Assembly (NCBI GenBank): GCA_004322265.1
Contig: SCSZ01000012.1
Location: 1-64,000, forward strand
Reading direction: 5' to 3'
Length of the DNA: 64,000 nucleotides
From: Patescibacteria group bacterium
GTDB lineage: Bacteria > Patescibacteriota > Saccharimonadia > Saccharimonadales > Saccharimonadaceae
The notes below the pieces were generated by a model. It did no database searches, had not been told where the DNA came from, and saw only the letters and a list, made by a program, of their open reading frames with translations. The position numbers and the translations under genes are program-made. Shown here piece by piece: positions 50,533-59,779 of the stretch. The number at the start of each line of letters is the position of its first letter. Position 1 is the stretch's first letter.

Positions 50533-51891
50533 TTATTCAGTACGAAGAGCTTCAATCGGATCAAGTTTCGCAGCACGTCTCGCTGGGAAGTAACCAGCTA
50601 ACATCGCAATCAACATCAGAATGATAATCAAAACTGCGATCGGAATAGGCTGGAAGACGAGCAAGTAGTTACCATCACCGAGTGTGAGCATATTCGTAAT
50701 CCAAGGATTAAGCACAAGTCCAGCGATGACCGCGACTGCAGCTCCAATAATGCCGCCGAGGAACCCGATCCAGGCTGCCTCGAACTGAAACAATCGACTA
50801 ACATGACGACCGCGCATACCAAGTGCTTTCATCAAGCCGATTTCGCGCGTACGCTCCAGTACTGATATATATTGTGTGTTAATGATACCAAAGACACTTG
50901 TGATAAGGGCCAGGATACCGAATCCAAACACAATGCCCTGTAATACATTTACAATCGTAAAGAGCAAGCTTTGCAGATCTTTGGCTGTTTGCACACCATA
51001 GCCCTTGGCAACAAGTGCCTGTTTAACAACTGCTGGGTCAACACCTACCTTTACACTAGCGGATGCAAAATTGTATTTGTGATAGTTGCTTGTGCCTTGT
51101 GTACTAAACTCTGATAGCTGTTTTGCAAGCGTATTACTGACTTCAGCACTTGATGCAGCTGTTAAGGACGTGGCTGATTTGCCAACAATTGCCACAACGG
51201 TAAATGTAAAGTCCTTCACATCAGGAGATGCTAGTTGCTGTAAAGCGGCAGCACCACCAGCAATCGCCTGCGTAATCTCAGCTTGCGTAAGTGTTGGTGT
51301 TCGACTTAAGTGAATTGTTACGGATTTGCCAATAGCATCAACGGGATCTTTGAAACCAAGTAGCGACACGTACGCCTCAGGAAGGGCTATTTGACTATCT
51401 GTAATACCAGAGCGCAGTGGTGGCAAACTACCCGCACTCACCGTCTGTGTAACACCCGAATCATACTGAGTTACGTCGACTGTATACTTTTTTTGATCAG
51501 GACGCGTAATATACTGTGCATTAATCGTATATTGTGGGCTAACACTTGCGATATCGCTCCTGGCGGCAATTGCGTCGATGTCATCCTGGGTCAGTTGCTT
51601 TATAACAGCCCTACCGGTTGCCCTCTGTTGTAATGTGGTGTTTGGGTCATATTCCTGAGGACCAGTCTGACCACCCTGAAAAAAACTAGGATCCTTGGCG
51701 ATAGCGAGCACCTGCGGGTCAATATTGGTTGTCAAAAGCGTATTCGCGTATTCGCGCGCACCCTCACCTGCTGCAATCGCAAGCGTCAATGTAAATGCAC
51801 CCACTGCAATTGCGAGGCTGGTAAGTATTGTCCGTGCTTTGGCATGTTTAAGACTGCGACCTGCGCGCCTGATAATATCAAATGTCCGCAT
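50533..51891 (-). CDS. MacB/FtsX-type ABC transporter permease
   Basis: The permease has an N-terminal helix (TILTSLAIAVGAFTLTLAIA, about 23-42), a large extracellular domain (MacB-PCD type, about 45-315) and three C-terminal helices. The conserved loop ERTREIGLMKALGMRGRHVSRLFQFEA links the last helices. Such permeases use mechanotransmission to export peptides or lipids, or to act on the envelope. Its stop and start arrangement with the ATPase gene (1-bp overlap) shows they form one transporter. Confidence 0.88.
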   Translation of the reverse strand: MRTFDIIRRAGRSLKHAKARTILTSLAIAVGAFTLTLAIAAGEGAREYANTLLTTNIDPQVLAIAKDPSFFQGGQTGPQEYDPNTTLQQRATGRAVIKQLTQDDIDAIAARSDIASVSPQYTINAQYITRPDQKKYTVDVTQYDSGVTQTVSAGSLPPLRSGITDSQIALPEAYVSLLGFKDPVDAIGKSVTIHLSRTPTLTQAEITQAIAGGAAALQQLASPDVKDFTFTVVAIVGKSATSLTAASSAEVSNTLAKQLSEFSTQGTSNYHKYNFASASVKVGVDPAVVKQALVAKGYGVQTAKDLQSLLFTIVNVLQGIVFGFGILALITSVFGIINTQYISVLERTREIGLMKALGMRGRHVSRLFQFEAAWIGFLGGIIGAAVAVIAGLVLNPWITNMLTLGDGNYLLVFQPIPIAVLIIILMLIAMLAGYFPARRAAKLDPIEALRTE

Positions 51892-52574
51892 TATTTCTTA
51901 CCCCCAACAATTCGATTGACTTTACCATCAACGATATATATTTTGATGTCACATTTTGCAGCTAATTCTTCGTCGTGTGTAACGATAATGAGAGTACTAC
52001 CACCCTGCTTGTTAAGACCGAATAGCAGTTTTTCGATAGTGTTACCTGTCTGCGTATCAAGATTACCAGTTGGTTCATCGGCAAAGATAATACGTGGCTG
52101 ATTCACAATTGCACGGGCAATTGCCAACCGCTGCTTTTGTCCACCTGATAAATTACCAGCATTTTGCTTTTCCTTATCACTTAATCCAACGACACGAAGC
52201 GCCGCCGCAATACGTTTACGCCGCATGCCGGCTGAGACGTTGGCTATTTCTAGTGGTAGAGCGACATTTTCAAACGAGGATTCATTAGCTTGAACAAAAA
52301 ATGACTGGAAAATGAATCCAATTTTTAGAGAACGAAATTTGTCGACCGCCTTTGATTTTAGACGCAAAATATCAACGCCATCAATAATCACTTCGCCGGT
52401 TTCGGGGCGATCGAGTCCACTCATTGCGTGCATGAGAGTTGACTTACCAGAGCCAGACTTTCCTACAATTGCCACACTGGCTCCATCAGGAATTGTAAAA
52501 TTAATGTCGTCGAGGGCCTTAAACGCATTCTGTTTTTTGCCATACGTCTTGGTCACATTTCGTAGCTCAATCAC
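51891..52574 (-). CDS. MacB/LolD-type ABC transporter ATP-binding protein
   Basis: Walker A is VGKSGSGKSTLMHAM, signature LSGGQKQRLAIARA, Walker B IIFADEPTGNLDTQTG and H-loop VTHDEEL, typical of the MacB/LolD family. Length is 227 residues. The ORF-track start is a GTG preceded by TTGGAGGG, a good ribosome site. The gene is the first of a two-gene operon with the permease. Confidence 0.92.
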   Translation of the reverse strand: MIELRNVTKTYGKKQNAFKALDDINFTIPDGASVAIVGKSGSGKSTLMHAMSGLDRPETGEVIIDGVDILRLKSKAVDKFRSLKIGFIFQSFFVQANESSFENVALPLEIANVSAGMRRKRIAAALRVVGLSDKEKQNAGNLSGGQKQRLAIARAIVNQPRIIFADEPTGNLDTQTGNTIEKLLFGLNKQGGSTLIIVTHDEELAAKCDIKIYIVDGKVNRIVGGKK

Positions 52575-52676
52575 CGATAACCCTCCAATTAATACACACT
52601 AACACAAGTAAAATCCCGCATGTTTCTATCTTTTATTTTAGCACTAGCAAGTTTTTTATAATACAGTCTAATGCAA

Positions 52677-52702
52677 AAATGAGCACATTTAGTGCTCATT
52701 TT
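52677..52702. terminator. Intrinsic terminator downstream of the FMN reductase gene
   Basis: AAAATGAGCAC / GTGCTCATTTT stem with a 5-nt loop has A/T-runs on both sides, so it can work in either direction. It lies just after the minus-strand flavin reductase gene, and before the ABC operon. Confidence 0.85.
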
Positions 52703-52716
52703 ATTTTTTGCGTATT

Positions 52717-53256
52717 TTAGCTGTTAACGTGTTCGATGAATGTATTAATATACTTCCTCAAAAATTCATTTGAGGTATCGATAACGACACCTTCTTCGTC
52801 AAAGAGCTCATGAGCACCAGCAAAGTAGACTTCTGGCTGACCAAGCACCTTGGTATTGAGATATATCAATATGTTACGTAGATGTGCCTGTGCAAGAGCT
52901 GTCCCAAGCGTGCTACCAGATGCGCCAACAACTCCCGCTGGTTTGCCGTCAAATGAGTTGGTTCCCCATGGTCGCGATACCCAGTCAATTGCATTCTTTA
53001 GTACTCCAGGAACACTACGATTATATTCTGGTGTTACGAACAAGACACCGTCTGATGCGACCACAAGATCCTTAATCGCCTGCGCTTCGACGGGATATGC
53101 ACTCGCCTCTAGATCCTGATTAAATAGTGGCAACGACGCGATATCTGCGTAAACAAACGTTACCCCCTCAGGTGCAAGTTCTTCAAGGTTCTTTGCCATT
53201 TTTTTGTTTAGTGAGTCAGCACGAATACTGCCTACAAATACCGCAATTTGCGTCAT
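52717..53256 (-). CDS. NADPH-dependent FMN reductase-like flavoprotein
   Basis: The flavodoxin-like protein starts TQIAVFVGSIRADSLNKKMAKNLEEL, with the phosphate-binding loop GSIRADS typical of the FMN-reductase/ArsH-ChrR family. FVTPEYNRSVPGVLKNAIDWVSR contains the PEYN flavin-contact motif. Length (179 aa) is normal. It probably reduces quinones or other electrophiles and protects against oxidative stress. It is monocistronic, bounded by a terminator and a divergent promoter region. Confidence 0.92.
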   Translation of the reverse strand: MTQIAVFVGSIRADSLNKKMAKNLEELAPEGVTFVYADIASLPLFNQDLEASAYPVEAQAIKDLVVASDGVLFVTPEYNRSVPGVLKNAIDWVSRPWGTNSFDGKPAGVVGASGSTLGTALAQAHLRNILIYLNTKVLGQPEVYFAGAHELFDEEGVVIDTSNEFLRKYINTFIEHVNS

Positions 53257-53357
53257 GTTTGGATGTCCCTTTCGTTAAATACTATATTGAGTATAGCTAT
53301 ATTACTATACAATTGCAAGCAATTTATAAAACTATTTTTTATATCTATACCACAGTA

Positions 53358-53386
53358 TTGACTTTTTATAATATTTATGCTAATAT
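53358..53386 (+). promoter_or_regulatory. Promoter of the His-rich gene
   Basis: TTGACT (53358-53363), a 17-bp AT-rich spacer and TAATAT (53381-53386) form a near-consensus promoter. The ATG follows about 43 bp later, so this gene has a conventional leader. Confidence 0.65.
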
Positions 53387-53428
53387 TTAATCTGTAAAAC
53401 ACTAACACAAAAAGCAGAAATAACAGAT

Positions 53429-54430
53429 ATGAGTCACGGTCCCGAATCACATCATGGCCACCACGAAAGAGTCATCGGTCCAGATGAAGACGGTTTTGAT
53501 TGGCCGGTCGTAGAAAAGGTCGACAGCCAGGGTAACTCTCACCGCGCGGTTCACCCCACAACCTACGAGACAACTCACCGTTACCCTGACGGCTACTACT
53601 ACACAATTGACGATAATAAAGATATCTCCCGCGCAGGAAATCGGCTTTACGAAGAGGCTCATGTCAAAGACCCTCTGGCGTACGGTCTCTACCGCATCGG
53701 TGAACATGGAGCACCCATTCGCCCTGAGTCGGATCATCATCACGATGACGAGGCGTTAGACCTGGGAGCTTTTGCGGTCGACTCAGCTGGCTATACGCAA
53801 AGAACCAACAACGAGAAACGTGATATTGATGCCCGCGCAACTCCTATAATCGCCTCTTATGAAGCACGTGATCGTGCCTTAAGGCAAGGAAAATCTATAG
53901 AAGAGGCTCAGGCTATTGGCGCAGATGTTTATAACATCCACTTTGGCATGGCTGGTACTCCTATTAACTTAGCTGGAGAGAGCCGACCTAGTCTACCTGG
54001 TGGGGCAGATTCTCATCACGAACAATTGACAGGCGGTGAACCCGAGCCTCAGCCACAAGCTCGAAACAGAAGGTTTGGTCGCGCAGCAACTGAGGGTGCG
54101 TCCAGATCAGGTCGTCGAGAAGCCCAAAGGGATGAATTTGAAGAAGCAACAGACTTCTTACACGACGCGCTTCGACGCTATGGAGATTCAGCATGGCTCA
54201 AACAAGTATCCCCTGAACAAATGCAGACAATCATTGACGAGGTTAGAAAAACCAGAAGTGAGTTTGCTGCTGCTGGCGTAACGGATAAGGCGGTTCAGGA
54301 CAAACGTATTTATAGGAAGTATCGTATGCTTCTTGAGACAAATCAGGACGCAGATGAGTCTGTAAAGTTAACACATGGAATATTGTGGGACCTCATGGGC
54401 GAAAACCCAAGCGGTAACATTCCCTTTTAA
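53429..54430 (+). CDS. Hypothetical histidine-rich soluble protein (333 aa)
   Basis: This protein was not recognised. The N-terminus is histidine-rich (MSHGPESHHGHHERV) and further histidine clusters (DHHHDDE, DSHHEQ) follow, which could bind metal. It is hydrophilic without signal peptide or membrane segment. The C-terminal third is helical (FEEATDFLHDALRRYGDSAWLKQVSPEQMQTIIDEVRKTRSEF). The middle is disordered and Arg/Gln-rich. It converges with lysS with no spacing. Confidence 0.6.
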   Translation: MSHGPESHHGHHERVIGPDEDGFDWPVVEKVDSQGNSHRAVHPTTYETTHRYPDGYYYTIDDNKDISRAGNRLYEEAHVKDPLAYGLYRIGEHGAPIRPESDHHHDDEALDLGAFAVDSAGYTQRTNNEKRDIDARATPIIASYEARDRALRQGKSIEEAQAIGADVYNIHFGMAGTPINLAGESRPSLPGGADSHHEQLTGGEPEPQPQARNRRFGRAATEGASRSGRREAQRDEFEEATDFLHDALRRYGDSAWLKQVSPEQMQTIIDEVRKTRSEFAAAGVTDKAVQDKRIYRKYRMLLETNQDADESVKLTHGILWDLMGENPSGNIPF

Positions 54431-55933
54431 TTACTCGAATTTGACATCTGGGTAGATTTCGCGGGTTGTTGAGTCTATCTCAAGTCGTAACTGTGGGAAT
54501 GGTACACCTTCACGAGCTGTTACCCCCTCAAAAATCCAGAAAACACGTTCACTAAAGCCCCAGCCACAGGCTGGTGGCATGCCGTATTCAAGCATCTCAA
54601 CAAAATCAATATCAAGCATCATAGCTTCATCATCGCCACTATCTCGCATGTTTTGCTGCTCAACAAAGCGATTCAACTGATCAATCGGGTCATTGAGTTC
54701 TGAGAAACCATTACCAAGTTCTGAGCCTGCAATAATCGGCTGGAACCTCTGAACGATCTGATCATTTGTTGGATCAGTCTTGGCGAGCGGGCTAATGAAT
54801 GTCGGCGTGTTGATAAGCCAGACGGGACCAACGACGTCTTTCCTGATATGTTTCCAGAGTTTATCGATACCACGAGCACGGTTCTCGGTCTGCTCAACCT
54901 CTAGTTTGTTGTCTAAAAGTGCCTGTTTAACTTCATCGAGTGTGCTGGTATGGACATCAATATTAAAATGATCCTTGATAACTGTCGCATAGTCCCAGAT
55001 TTCCCACTCTTTAGACATATCGATATGTTTGCCATCGAGTTCAAACTGGAGTGTGCCAAAGGTAGCTTCGAGAATATATTTATACATTTCGCTCATGAAC
55101 TTCATACCATCTTGCCAGTTGGCGTATGCCCAATACCACTCCATTGCAACGTGCTCTGGTAAGTGTTCGTCGCTGTAGTTTTCGTTCCTAAAACGTGCGC
55201 CAATATCGTAGACTTTTTCAAAACCTGCGCCAATCAGACGCTTCAACGGTAGTTCGTGGCTAATACGAAGGTAAAAATCCTGATCAAGCGCGTCCATATG
55301 CGTTACAAACGGATTTGCATCAGCACCACCTGTTGTGTGCTCGAGTACTGGTATATTAACCTCCACGAAGTCGTGTTGATTCAAGAAATCGCGCGTTGCT
55401 TGCCAGAACTTTGATCGACGAACAAAGCGATCGCGGACATCTTGATTGACACTCATATCAAGGTAACGACGACGAAAGCGCTCCTCTTTACTGGTGAGTT
55501 CTATCGGAGTTGGACGAAGTGATTTGGTAAGCAGTCGTAACGATTTAACGCCAATCGAAATTTCACCTGTCTTGCTTTTAATAATTTCGCCTGTTGCCTC
55601 GATAAAGTCGCCTGTATCAAGTAGAGGCAAGTCAGCTAAGCCTAGTTGGCTAATACTCGCATCGCGCTCTGCAATCGTCCCCTCTTGAATAAAAAGTTGA
55701 ATTGATCCGGTAAAATCTTTGACCGCAATGAAAGCAAGTTTACCGAATTTACGAATGCCTGTAATACGGCCTGCGACAGTTGCTGTTTGGCCTTGTAGCT
55801 CATCGAACTTACTGCTAATGTCGCCCGCGTTGTAGGTTCGATGAGAGTCTGCTGGGTATGGATTAATCTCAAGCTGCTTGAGCTCTTCTAGCTTGCGTAA
55901 ACGCTCGTCACGAAAATCTTTTAGTGTCGCCAT
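54431..55933 (-). CDS. lysS: Lysyl-tRNA synthetase, class II
   Basis: An N-terminal OB-fold anticodon-binding domain (ATVAGRITGIRKFGKLAFIAVKDFTGSIQLFIQ) is followed by the class II core. Motif 1 lies around FVEVNIPVLEHTTGGADANPF, motif 2 is VYDIGARFRNENYSDEHLPEHVAMEWYW and motif 3 GWGFSERVFWIFEG, where Lys-specific GIDR is replaced by ERVFW. Length (500 aa) is normal. A TATACT box lies 9 nt before the ATG. Upstream lies the REPIN-like element. Confidence 0.93.
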   Translation of the reverse strand: MATLKDFRDERLRKLEELKQLEINPYPADSHRTYNAGDISSKFDELQGQTATVAGRITGIRKFGKLAFIAVKDFTGSIQLFIQEGTIAERDASISQLGLADLPLLDTGDFIEATGEIIKSKTGEISIGVKSLRLLTKSLRPTPIELTSKEERFRRRYLDMSVNQDVRDRFVRRSKFWQATRDFLNQHDFVEVNIPVLEHTTGGADANPFVTHMDALDQDFYLRISHELPLKRLIGAGFEKVYDIGARFRNENYSDEHLPEHVAMEWYWAYANWQDGMKFMSEMYKYILEATFGTLQFELDGKHIDMSKEWEIWDYATVIKDHFNIDVHTSTLDEVKQALLDNKLEVEQTENRARGIDKLWKHIRKDVVGPVWLINTPTFISPLAKTDPTNDQIVQRFQPIIAGSELGNGFSELNDPIDQLNRFVEQQNMRDSGDDEAMMLDIDFVEMLEYGMPPACGWGFSERVFWIFEGVTAREGVPFPQLRLEIDSTTREIYPDVKFE

Positions 55934-55978
55934 ATCCGTTACAGTATAGCATATAGGAATTTTTCAGTACTGTTTTAG

Positions 55979-56068
55979 CGGGTCCTGTCATCCGATTTAC
56001 CCCTTCTTTTGATTTTTCTTATTAAAGAAAACATCAAAAGCGGGTGTTGCCCCATCGGATGCCACCCG
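55979..56068. repeat. REPIN-like palindromic element with conserved 25-mer
   Basis: The left part (55979-56003) begins CGGGTCCTGTCATCCGATTT, ending in ACCCC. The right part (56041-56068) begins CGGGTGTTGCCCCATCGG. CATCCGAT and ATCGGATG can pair, an inner arm CTTTTGAT/ATCAAAAG forms a second stem, and outer CGGGT/ACCCG closes the structure. The 25-mer recurs at 32082-32106. It lies between greA and lysS. Confidence 0.55.
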
Positions 56069-56086
56069 TTCTTTATCTAATTATCC

Positions 56087-56542
56087 CTAGCCAATATTGG
56101 CGATTTTGTAGGTAACACTACCTTTTGGCGTCGTGATAGTAGCGCTATCACCGATTTTTTTGCCGAATACTGCTTCACCAATTGGTGATTCGTTGCTAAT
56201 CTTACCGTCGAGTGGATCGGCCTCAACAGGGCCAACAATCGTGTAGGTAACAGATTTGTGGCCATTCTTAAGTTCTACCTTGCTACCGAGTGCTACCTTT
56301 GTTTTGCTGCCACTTTTAATAATGTCAGCGTTTAGAAGGATATCTTCAATTTCGGCAATGCGACTCTCAAGTAAACCCTGTTCTTCACGAGCAGAATCGT
56401 ATTCAGCATTTTCAGAAAGATCACCAAAGTCCCTAGCATCAGAAATCTTGTCAGCGATCGCACCGCGGTGGCTTTTTAGCTCCGCTAGCTCTGCTTCTAG
56501 TTCCTTCTTGCCCTCGTTCGTGATTTGATATAATTTTTTCAT
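56087..56542 (-). CDS. greA: Transcription elongation factor GreA
   Basis: GreA stimulates transcript cleavage in backtracked RNA polymerase. MKKLYQITNEGKKELEAELAELKSHRGAIADKISDARDFGDLSENAEYDSAREEQGLLESRI forms the N-terminal coiled coil with the DFGDLSENAEY tip. The C-terminal FKBP-like domain ends VTYKIANIG. The ORF-track start is 9 codons upstream. The ATG at 56542 follows a GGAACC site and begins the canonical N-terminus, giving 151 residues. Confidence 0.95.
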   Translation of the reverse strand: MKKLYQITNEGKKELEAELAELKSHRGAIADKISDARDFGDLSENAEYDSAREEQGLLESRIAEIEDILLNADIIKSGSKTKVALGSKVELKNGHKSVTYTIVGPVEADPLDGKISNESPIGEAVFGKKIGDSATITTPKGSVTYKIANIG

Positions 56543-56572
56543 TACTTTGGTTGGTTCCTTACTAATCATAAA

Positions 56573-56589
56573 GGTGCCTACTGGGCACC
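56573..56589 (-). terminator. Hairpin between proS and greA
   Basis: GGTGCC-CAGTA-GGCACC on the minus strand is followed by TTTATG. The short U-run makes it a weak terminator candidate that would partly separate proS from greA. Confidence 0.55.
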
Positions 56590-56622
56590 ATTCTTTGTAA
56601 ATTTTCTCTCGAAATCCTACAG

Positions 56623-57861
56623 TCAGCTAAGTTTAGCAAGCAGCTCGTCATGTGTCAATAAGTTCGTCTCACCAGATCTACGACTCGTGAGCTCATACTT
56701 ACCTGCCTCAATCGTGCGGTCGCTGATGGTAACACGATATGGTATACCCATCAGCTCACTATCCGCAAATTTTTGACCTGGGCGCTCGTCGCGATCATCA
56801 TAAAGTACTTCAATGTTGGCATCACTTAGCTGGTTATAAAGTTCATCAGCCTGAGCTGATGCAGCATCACCAATTGCGACCAAATAGACCTTAGCTGGCG
56901 CAATGCTCTCCGGCCAAACAAGACCTTTATCATCGCTTAATTTCTCTGCAATAACACCCATAACCCGAGTAATACCGATGCCGTATGAACCGATATAAAG
57001 CGAATGCTGTTCACCGTCTTCGCCCGTGTAAAATAGATCCATTTCGTCGGTTTTCTGCGTACCAAAGTTGAAGATATTACCAACTTCAGCGGTTTTTACT
57101 TGTTCTAGTTCACTGCGTTCTATGCCAAGTTCCTTGAGAGCGTCGTCAATCACCTCTTCGTTAATTGCGATGTTCTTCGCGCGGTGCAGAAAAATAACAT
57201 CCTCGCCAGCATCGGTGATTGTTTGAAATTCATGGCTAAACTTCGTAAATGCACCACCGCTCGCAAACGTAACGTATGTATCATCACCAATACCGAGACG
57301 ATCGTAGACACGCTTATATGCCTCGATAGTCTCGTTATAGTAATTCTCTAGGTCCTCAGCGGTGGCGTGAAACGAATACATATCTTTCATAACGAACTCA
57401 CGGCCACGCATAATGCCACTCTTGGCGCGTAGCTCGTTACGCATTTTAGTCTGGAATTGATATAAACTAACTGGTAAATCCTTGTAGCTGTGGATGTATT
57501 GTTTCATCATCTCGACAATTGGCTCCTCATGGCTCCAGCCTAGACCAACTTCAGTATCATCCTTTAAGCGTGTTTTAAACCATACATCAACGACATCATC
57601 ATTCCATCTAGTTGTTTTCTCCCAAATCTCCTTACGTTGCAGCGCAGTCATAATCAACTCGTTACTGTGGATTGTGCTCATCTCTTCACGTACGATCCGT
57701 TTAATATTCTCAAGCACCTTTAGCCCTAACGGTAAGTACGCGTACACGCCTGCCATTTCCTTATATACAAAGCCTGCTCGAATTAATAATTGGGCGTTTT
57801 TGGCAACCTCATCAGATGGTGCATCGCGTAGGGTTTTTGTAAATAATTCAGAAATTCGCAT
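56623..57861 (-). CDS. proS: Prolyl-tRNA synthetase, short form without the INS editing domain
   Basis: The class II enzyme starts MRISELFTKTLRDAPSDEVAKNAQLLIRAGFVYKEMAGVYAYLPLGLKV. Motif 2 lies in YQFQTKMRNELRAKSGIMRGREFVMKDMYSFH and motif 3 in IGSYGIGITRVMGVIAE. Between motifs 2 and 3, where many bacterial ProRS carry about 180 residues of editing domain, only a short linker (GEDVIFLHRAKNIAINEEVIDDAL) remains. The anticodon-binding domain is present. Its length, 412 aa against about 570, reflects that loss. Confidence 0.92.
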   Translation of the reverse strand: MRISELFTKTLRDAPSDEVAKNAQLLIRAGFVYKEMAGVYAYLPLGLKVLENIKRIVREEMSTIHSNELIMTALQRKEIWEKTTRWNDDVVDVWFKTRLKDDTEVGLGWSHEEPIVEMMKQYIHSYKDLPVSLYQFQTKMRNELRAKSGIMRGREFVMKDMYSFHATAEDLENYYNETIEAYKRVYDRLGIGDDTYVTFASGGAFTKFSHEFQTITDAGEDVIFLHRAKNIAINEEVIDDALKELGIERSELEQVKTAEVGNIFNFGTQKTDEMDLFYTGEDGEQHSLYIGSYGIGITRVMGVIAEKLSDDKGLVWPESIAPAKVYLVAIGDAASAQADELYNQLSDANIEVLYDDRDERPGQKFADSELMGIPYRVTISDRTIEAGKYELTSRRSGETNLLTHDELLAKLS

Positions 57862-58671
57862 TTATCCCCCTATTGTACCGTGCAAAACTGGATAAATGAA
57901 GAGAAAGAAAAACGCGATACCATTCTTGATCATATGAAGTAGCATTGATGCCCATAAACTACCTGTATTAAGACGTAGTAAACAGAGTACAACGCTTAGG
58001 GCGAAAGTATCAATCGCGAGGCTCCAATCACCGTTATTTCCGACTGCGTGAATAAGACCAAACAAAATACTCGTCGCTAGTATTGCTATCCAAACAGGTA
58101 CGTACTTACGCAACTTACTGAACAAGTAGCCTCGAAATAATATTTCCTCAGCAACTGGTGCGATGACAACAAGTGTTATGAATGCAAGGATAAGTTCGTA
58201 TTGCTGACCGAGACCGCTAAAGCCCGTATCCTGATGCCCGGTCGTATTGAAACCTGGTATCAATCCCCCTGCGATTAGCATTAATAACGCAGATAAAATT
58301 AGATAGACCACTAGACCTGCTGGAGCCATTAAAATATCTTTCCATAGTGGTAATCGATAGATGCCAAGCTCGACCCTACTGACCTGTCGCCTGCGTATCA
58401 ACCACGGTAAGCCAATCGTTAGAACAATGGCCACAATATAAATAAATGCGGACAGAATGGTCGTCATGACATTCTGATTGATAGAGTCGAGTGGCACATG
58501 AAACACTTTTAGTAGCCATAGGACACCAACCGTCACTACCTGAGCAGCAATGAAGCTAGCTAGTACCCAAACAGGCAGGATAACAATCATTGCCCACTCG
58601 CGCCATGAACGACGTGCCGTTTTTTTAGTATCTGCGACCGAATCGTTAGAAGAGTTTTGTAACATCACCAA
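57862..58671 (-). CDS. CPBP-family intramembrane metalloprotease
   Basis: The protein has about seven to eight membrane segments with the CPBP (CAAX protease and bacteriocin-processing) motifs APVAEEILFRGYLF (EExxxR) and FGLIHAVGN. It may cleave prenylated or membrane peptides or confer self-immunity, and the substrate is unknown. The N-terminus is polar. The gene overlaps rseP by 26 bp and is tightly linked to proS. Confidence 0.88.
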   Translation of the reverse strand: MVMLQNSSNDSVADTKKTARRSWREWAMIVILPVWVLASFIAAQVVTVGVLWLLKVFHVPLDSINQNVMTTILSAFIYIVAIVLTIGLPWLIRRRQVSRVELGIYRLPLWKDILMAPAGLVVYLILSALLMLIAGGLIPGFNTTGHQDTGFSGLGQQYELILAFITLVVIAPVAEEILFRGYLFSKLRKYVPVWIAILATSILFGLIHAVGNNGDWSLAIDTFALSVVLCLLRLNTGSLWASMLLHMIKNGIAFFFLFIYPVLHGTIGG

Positions 58672-59779
58672 TCGTTACCAGTAGGACAAGACCTATTAAT
58701 ATCATGAAACCGACCGTTTGAATCTTTTCTTCGCGTATTTTAGTAAGTGGCCGTCTCGTTATTCTAAAGAGTGTCATGACGAACCATCGTCCCCCATCAA
58801 GCGCTGGAATCGGAAGAACATTCATAACGGCCAGTGTCAGGGATATGATAGCTGTCAGGAAGGCTAGTTGTGTTGGTCCGGCTTTTTCTGCTTGTGGGAA
58901 GATGGTACCGAGGATACCAACTGGGCCGGCTACACTTGCGCTGACTTGTTTCAGGTCGCTACTACCTGCCGCGCGACTTGCTTGGTCTGGACTAAGCTGG
59001 AGAGCAATGCCGCTCACAAGGTTAGCGACGAGGTTGCCCAAACCTTGTAGAGTTGCCCATGTAAACTGTCCAGTCGTTGCAACACCAACGATTGGTGCTG
59101 ACCACGTTGACTTCGTGAGGATTTGCTCACCAAGTCCGACGCCAAAAGTAGGATCAGTCGCGCGTAATGTCACCTTTGTCGTAGCCTCGATACCATCTCG
59201 ACTGTAGATAAGTTCAACCGTTTTTGATCGATCCGCTTTCGTTTGATCAATAAGCGACTGAGTGTTTGGAACTGCCCGTCCATCAAAACGAAGAATTTTA
59301 TCGCCTGCCTTAAGACCGGCTTTTTCGGCTGGATAACCTGGAGTAAGTGCCGTGACTTCAACTGGTTGAGTAGATACAGTAGTATCGCTCGCGATCGCAA
59401 ACTGATCTGGCAAGATTTTAGGAAGACCCGTAATGGCTAAAATTGTCAGTATCACGGCGGCTGTTAGCCAGTTGATAAACACCCCAGCAAGTAGTATCTT
59501 GGTTTTCTGCCAAAAAGTTGCGGCGCCATAATCACCCTTATGATTGGCTGCATCGTGCTCGCCTTGCAACTTTACAAAACCACCAAGCGGTAACCAGTTG
59601 AGGCTAAATAATACCCCGTTCTTTAGTTTACGACTCCATGCTCGTGGCGGAAATCCAATGCCAAACTCTTCAACGACAACTCCGTTGCGCCTGGCAACGA
59701 TAGCATGTCCGAGCTCGTGCACACTCACCAATAAAACCAGGATAATAAGCCCCAAGATTATACCGAAAATTAGTTCCAT
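58646..59779 (-). CDS. rseP: Site-2 protease RseP-type (RIP metalloprotease)
   Basis: HELGHAIVARRNGVVVEEFGIGFPP near the N-terminus holds the zinc-binding HExxH in the first membrane helix. A PDZ domain (VEVTALTPGYPAEKAGLKAGDKILRFDGRAV) and the C-terminal NVLPIPALDGGRWFVMTLF with the third ligand Asp follow. Length is 377 residues. It cuts membrane-embedded segments such as anti-sigma factors or remnant signal peptides. In many bacteria it follows uppS/cdsA. Here it directly follows uppS. Confidence 0.93.
   Translation of the reverse strand: MELIFGIILGLIILVLLVSVHELGHAIVARRNGVVVEEFGIGFPPRAWSRKLKNGVLFSLNWLPLGGFVKLQGEHDAANHKGDYGAATFWQKTKILLAGVFINWLTAAVILTILAITGLPKILPDQFAIASDTTVSTQPVEVTALTPGYPAEKAGLKAGDKILRFDGRAVPNTQSLIDQTKADRSKTVELIYSRDGIEATTKVTLRATDPTFGVGLGEQILTKSTWSAPIVGVATTGQFTWATLQGLGNLVANLVSGIALQLSPDQASRAAGSSDLKQVSASVAGPVGILGTIFPQAEKAGPTQLAFLTAIISLTLAVMNVLPIPALDGGRWFVMTLFRITRRPLTKIREEKIQTVGFMILIGLVLLVTIGDVTKLF

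Noticed and set aside
55934-56086. T-box or lysine riboswitch ahead of lysS
   Set aside because: No T-box AGGGTGGNACCGCG element or L-box core. The -10 box near the ATG would leave no room for a leader RNA.
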